This document shows, one piece after another, positions 5,165 to 7,909 of a stretch of DNA of 7,909 bases (its first letter is position 1; each line of letters opens with the position of its first letter). Below the pieces are notes generated by a model, which made no database searches, had not been told where the DNA came from, and was given only the letters and a program-made list of their open reading frames with translations. The DNA is taken from contig JALQST010000137.1 in the NCBI GenBank assembly GCA_023264315.1, forward strand, positions 1 through 7,909. Reading direction: 5' to 3'. Source of the stretch: Nodosilinea sp. BSH.14. GTDB taxonomy: Bacteria; Cyanobacteriota; Cyanobacteriia; Phormidesmidales; Phormidesmidaceae. Made by a program: the position numbers and the translations under genes.

Positions 5165-6581
5165 GGACGGTGTGGATTTTGATGAAGTTGGTGCCCTGGG
5201 AAATTTTGGCGGGGATGCCACCCATGATCAGCAATTTGTCCCCGGGTTTGGCCAGATGGCGATGTTTGAGGGTGGTTTCGGCGGTGTCGGCCATGGCCTC
5301 GAAGGTGGGCGGCGGCGAGTCGATCAGCAGGGGATGAACACCCCAGATCAGGTTCATGTGGTGGTAGACCTTGTCGTTGGGGGTGAAGGCCACCACCGGA
5401 GCCTTGGGCCGTTCCCCAGAGGCGATTTTGGCGGTGTATCCGGTTTCGGTGAAGCAGACGATGGCCCGCAAATTGAGGGTGCTGTCGATGACGTTGAGGG
5501 CTTCGCTGAGGGCGTGGGTTTCGTCGCTTTGGGCGGCGGGGGTGTTGATGAATTCGAGTTCTTGCTCCACGTCGCGGGCGATGCGGGCCAACATCTGCAC
5601 CGCCTGCACCGGGAAAGAACCCACCGCCGATTCCCCAGACAGCATCACGGCGTCGGTGCCGTCGATGATGGCGTTCGCCACGTCGCTGGCCTCAGCCCGG
5701 GTGGGACGGGGGTTGTGGATCATGCTCTCCAGCATTTGGGTGGCGGTGATCACCGGAATATTGCGCTCCTTACATTCCCGGATGATCCGCTTTTGCAGCA
5801 GGGGCACCCGTTCCGCCCGCATTTCGACACCCAAATCGCCCCGGGCCACCATGATGGCATCCACCACCGAGAGAATTTCGTCGAGGTTGCGGATGGCCTG
5901 GGGTTTTTCAATTTTGGCCAGCACCGGGATGTCTGCGCCGCCCTTGGCCGCCAGCAGTGCCTTCAGGGCGAGGATGTCCGATGCCTGCCGCACAAAGCTG
6001 AGGGAGATAATGTCTACGCCCTGGGCCACGCCAAACTCCAGGTCTTGCCTGTCCTTCTCGGTGAGGGAGGGCAGTTGCAGATTCAGGTCGGGCAGGTTGA
6101 CGCCCTTGCGGCTTTTCAGCGGCCCCCCCTGGATGATGCGGCAGGTGACTTTGGGCGGCACCACCTCTTCCACCTGCAATTCCAGCAGGCCGTCATCCAG
6201 TAACACCTGCATCCCGGGCTTGGCTTCGTCCGCCAGGTAGGGGTAGTCAATGCCGACGCTGCCCGGAAAATGTTCGGCCTCCGCCAGGGGCACCAAATCC
6301 ACCGTCAGCCCTTCTTCGAGGTGGATGGTCCCATCGGGCAACTGGCCGACGCGAATCTTGGGGCCTTGCAGGTCTTGCAGCAGGGTGATGGGGGTGTCGT
6401 GTTCCGCCGAAACCTCCCGCAGCAGGGCGATCATGCGGGCGTGGTCTTCATAGCTGCCGTGGGAAAAGTTGAGGCGGGCCACGTTCATCCCGGCCTCAAT
6501 CATGCGCTTGAGGGTGGCCTTAGAACTGCTGGCGGGGCCAATGGTGGCGACAATTTTGGTGCGGCGGCTAAACGGATCCAT
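5154..6581 (-). CDS. pyk: Pyruvate kinase
   Basis: Converts phosphoenolpyruvate and ADP to pyruvate and ATP, the last step of glycolysis. In the 475-residue form, RTKIVATIGPASS (7-19), NVARLNFSHGSYEDH (33-47) and LQDLQGPKIRVG (68-79) are the N-terminal A-domain blocks. The B domain covers about 80-170. The signature VLAKIEKPQAI (220-230) carries catalytic Lys223 and metal ligand Glu225. DAIMVARGDLGVE (241-253) and ATQMLESMI (280-288) complete the active site. The C-terminal domain ends GGIPAKISQGTNFIKIHTV. It lacks the extra PEP-utiliser-like tail of the longer cyanobacterial isoform (about 590 residues), so it matches the short type. The frame is open to an ATG at 6641, but that codon lies in the -35 box of a good promoter and its 20-residue extension looks unlike the family; relatives start near MxPxSxRTKIVATIGP. 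I therefore place the start at 6581. Confidence 0.94.
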   Translation of the reverse strand: MDPFSRRTKIVATIGPASSSKATLKRMIEAGMNVARLNFSHGSYEDHARMIALLREVSAEHDTPITLLQDLQGPKIRVGQLPDGTIHLEEGLTVDLVPLAEAEHFPGSVGIDYPYLADEAKPGMQVLLDDGLLELQVEEVVPPKVTCRIIQGGPLKSRKGVNLPDLNLQLPSLTEKDRQDLEFGVAQGVDIISLSFVRQASDILALKALLAAKGGADIPVLAKIEKPQAIRNLDEILSVVDAIMVARGDLGVEMRAERVPLLQKRIIRECKERNIPVITATQMLESMIHNPRPTRAEASDVANAIIDGTDAVMLSGESAVGSFPVQAVQMLARIARDVEQELEFINTPAAQSDETHALSEALNVIDSTLNLRAIVCFTETGYTAKIASGERPKAPVVAFTPNDKVYHHMNLIWGVHPLLIDSPPPTFEAMADTAETTLKHRHLAKPGDKLLIMGGIPAKISQGTNFIKIHTVHSD

Positions 6582-6612
6582 AACCGTAGATAATTCGCGA
6601 CAAAGTGCCCCC

Positions 6613-6641
6613 AGTATACGCACAGTTGCCGCGACGGTCAT
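6613..6641 (-). promoter_or_regulatory. Sigma70-type promoter of pyk
   Basis: On the minus strand the -35 box ATGACC (6641-6636, 4 of 6 to TTGACA) is followed by a 17-nt spacer and the -10 box TATACT (6618-6613, 5 of 6 to TATAAT). The expected transcript start, near 6606, gives a leader of about 25 nt before the ATG at 6581. No Shine-Dalgarno is evident, which is common in cyanobacteria. Confidence 0.6.
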
Positions 6642-6709
6642 GTAGTCTTGGCGTCATTACGATCACCGAACCGGTGAAAAGACCGATGGCGGCCTGCTCC
6701 CCGCTCGGG

Positions 6710-6946
6710 TCAGGTGGGATCCAGCGGCGGGGGCCACTGCTGCACAAAGGCGTCCACCGCCTCGACGGCCATGGGCTTCGCGATGTAGTAGCCCTGGCTG
6801 TAGGCGCAGCCCAGCCGCTGGAGCATTTGCCACTAGGCCAGGGTTTCTATGCCCTCCGCAATGGCAATCATCCCGAGGCTTTGAGCCAGGGCCAAAATGG
6901 CCTGCACCATGGCCGTGCATCGGGGATCGCCCTCTAGACGGTGGGT
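6710..6946 (-). pseudogene. EAL domain C-terminal remnant
   Basis: The reading frame RLEGDPRCTAMVQAILAL, SLGMIAIAEGIE, WQMLQRLGCAYSQGYYIAKP and FVQQWPPPLDPT corresponds to the last third of an EAL phosphodiesterase. The EAL motif, the DDFGTGYSS loop and most catalytic residues are missing through the deletion; the late Glu of AEGIET is still present. A TAG (6833-6835) interrupts it. No start codon or ribosome site serves it. Confidence 0.8.
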
Positions 6947-7473
6947 GAAAGATCGGTTCGTTCGAGGGCGCGTTGTAGGTCGTTTTCCAGGGTGAGCTGG
7001 GTGGCCACCTCCTCATACCTTTGGGGATCAAACAGGGCAGATCGGCCTCGGCCATTGTGCTTGGCCTGGTACATGGCGGTGTCAGCATCGCGCAGAAAGT
7101 CCACAGCCTCTAGGGATCCGGTGAGGTTGGAGGAAACCCCCACACTGGCGCTGATGAAAATCTCGCGCCCCTCCAGCACCATGGGCACCTGCAAAACCTC
7201 GTGGATGCGGTTGGCCACCGCCATCGCCTCATCCATGTCGGCAATGTGGTGAACCAGAATGGCGAACTCATCTCCCCCCAAACGAGCCACCAGGTCGCCA
7301 TCCCGCACTACGGATTCCAGCCGATGGGCGCATTCAATCAGCAGTTGGTCGCCCACCAAATGGCCCACGCTGTCGTTGATGACCTTGAAGCGATCCAAAT
7401 CGATGAACAGCACCGCAAAGGGCGCATGGTCGGCCTCCTGGGCCTGCTGTACCGTGGCATTGAGTTGATCCAT
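6934..7473 (-). CDS. GGDEF diguanylate cyclase fragment of the broken gene
   Basis: 179 residues with nearly the whole cyclase domain: AVLFIDLDRFKVINDSVGH (20-38, Mg and base contacts), RLGGDEFAIL with GGDEF at 66-70, and the inhibitory I-site RDGD (57-60) five residues before it. Then come SASVGVS and DADTAMYQAKHNGRGR. It misses only the first strand (YEALHDPLTGIPNR), left in the preceding frame, and ends LERTDLSPTV at the deletion junction with the EAL domain. An ATG happens to begin the fragment, but I see no ribosome site for it. It might be translated by slippage on the T4 run. Most likely it is just a piece of a pseudogene, though the cyclase motifs are all intact. Confidence 0.7.
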   Translation of the reverse strand: MDQLNATVQQAQEADHAPFAVLFIDLDRFKVINDSVGHLVGDQLLIECAHRLESVVRDGDLVARLGGDEFAILVHHIADMDEAMAVANRIHEVLQVPMVLEGREIFISASVGVSSNLTGSLEAVDFLRDADTAMYQAKHNGRGRSALFDPQRYEEVATQLTLENDLQRALERTDLSPTV

Positions 7474-7909
7474 AAAAGCAAGCCCGGTTGGGAATGCCCG
7501 TCAGCGGGTCGTGGAGGGCTTCGTAGGCCAGCCGTTCTTCGATACGTTTACGGTCGGTGATGTCGGTGAGGGTGCCCACAAGACCGACGATCTCCCCGGA
7601 TTCGTTGCGCTGGGGATGACCCAACAGTTGCACCACCCGCCGTCCGCCATCGGGCCGCACAATCGTGCCCTCCAGGTTGAGGGGCTGGCCATCCAAACAG
7701 GCCATGGCCAGGTGATATTGCCATTGGGGAAAATCTTCGTCGGTCAGGGCCGACATCTGATCGGCCAGGGTGAGGGGGCCAGGGTGGGGATCGAGGCCAT
7801 AGATGCGGAACATTTCCTCCGACCAAGTGAGGCTGCGGCTGGGCAGGCGCCGTTCCCAGTTGCCTGTGTGGGCGATGCGCTGGGCTTCCTTCAGGCGGGC
7901 TTCGGCCCG
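7334..7909 (-). CDS. PAS/PAC sensor fragment of the broken c-di-GMP gene (partial)
   Basis: The frame is open from the window edge: AEARLKEAQRIAHTGNWE, then LTWSEEMFRIYGLDP, form the start of a PAS_3-type fold. The PAC part LEGTIVRPDGGRRVVQLLG and GEIVGLVGTLTDITDRKRIEERL ends in the usual linker into YEALHDPLTGIPNRA, the opening of a GGDEF domain. After NRACF the frame is wrong and about 45 nonsense residues follow to the stop at 7334. The ligand of the PAS domain cannot be told. An internal ATG at 7813 is not a real start because PAS homology continues upstream of it. Confidence 0.7.
   Translation of the reverse strand, partial: RAEARLKEAQRIAHTGNWERRLPSRSLTWSEEMFRIYGLDPHPGPLTLADQMSALTDEDFPQWQYHLAMACLDGQPLNLEGTIVRPDGGRRVVQLLGHPQRNESGEIVGLVGTLTDITDRKRIEERLAYEALHDPLTGIPNRACFYGSTQCHGTAGPGGRPCALCGAVHRFGSLQGHQRQRGPFGGRPTAD

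Larger units (their letters stand above)
6710..7909 (-). pseudogene. Broken PAS-GGDEF-EAL cyclic-di-GMP signalling gene (5' end outside window)
   Basis: Read on the minus strand from the right edge, this is one ancestral gene: a PAS/PAC sensor, a GGDEF diguanylate cyclase and an EAL phosphodiesterase. Three lesions break it. First, an extra T in a T4 run (7474-7477) shifts the frame between NRACF and MDQLN. Second, after LERTDLS an internal deletion joins to RLEGDPRCTAMVQAILALAQ in another frame, removing most of the EAL domain (about 160-170 residues by family comparison, including the EAL motif), so the GGDEF frame ends at TAG 6934-6936. Third, in the remaining EAL tail a TAG at 6833-6835 stands where relatives have Gln (ETLA-stop-WQMLQRLG). 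The tail continues as GCAYSQGYYIAKPM and ends at TGA 6710-6712. The intact protein would have made and degraded c-di-GMP in response to a PAS-sensed signal. Confidence 0.85.

Noticed and set aside
5163..6240. Long plus-strand open frames (346 and 289 codons) across pyk
   Set aside because: They are antisense shadows of a GC-rich gene with clear pyruvate kinase motifs on the other strand. Their composition (His/Gly- or Ser/Arg-rich) is typical of shadows.
6663..6677. TCACCG-AAC-CGGTGA hairpin between the pseudogene and pyk
   Set aside because: A 6-bp stem with no T-run on either strand and a position upstream of the pyk promoter; too weak to call a terminator.
1..7909. HIP1 octamer (GCGATCGC), the common cyanobacterial repeat
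   Set aside because: I saw no copy by eye. Several cyanobacterial lineages lack HIP1 enrichment, so its absence neither supports nor excludes the assignment.

Overview
The window looks like chromosomal DNA of a GC-rich, probably filamentous or otherwise large-genome cyanobacterium. Four intact genes support this. The pyruvate dehydrogenase E2 has the cyanobacterial/plastid DHRxxYG active-site form. The OmpR-type regulator resembles SphR. TrmFO is the folate-type tRNA methyltransferase used by cyanobacteria. The pyruvate kinase is the short type. I cannot name a genus.

Layout: every intact gene lies on the minus strand, so transcription runs from high to low coordinates. From the right edge the order is: a decayed PAS-GGDEF-EAL cyclic-di-GMP gene (6710 to beyond 7909), pyk (5154-6581, with a good promoter at 6613-6641), trmFO (3704-5080, 73 bp after pyk), pdhC (E2, 2069-3361), a degenerate IS5-family element (1357-2068), and an SphR-like response regulator (456-1250). 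About 455 bp at the left edge and 342 bp between trmFO and pdhC hold no gene but carry small repeats and hairpins.

Function: pyk makes pyruvate and pdhC encodes the acetyltransferase core that turns pyruvate into acetyl-CoA, so two consecutive steps of central carbon metabolism sit close together. trmFO, a tRNA-modification gene, lies between them. The regulator probably belongs to phosphate-starvation control. No partner histidine kinase is visible.

Most notable: (1) the IS element inserted exactly at the pdhC stop codon, so the 3-bp target duplication TTA is the stop codon read in reverse, and pdhC was separated from a strong 12-bp palindrome that probably belonged to its 3' end or to the regulator's promoter; (2) a family of small hairpins with a constant loop (TTCGACARGCTCA) and compensating stem changes, three copies in two intergenic regions, one copy expanded by period-8 duplications, with an inverted-orientation period-8 array in the other region; (3) the longest pyk reading frame starts inside its own promoter; (4) the c-di-GMP gene carries three separate lesions but keeps an intact GGDEF motif and I-site. 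I see no convincing new multi-gene system, CRISPR array, tRNA or rRNA.
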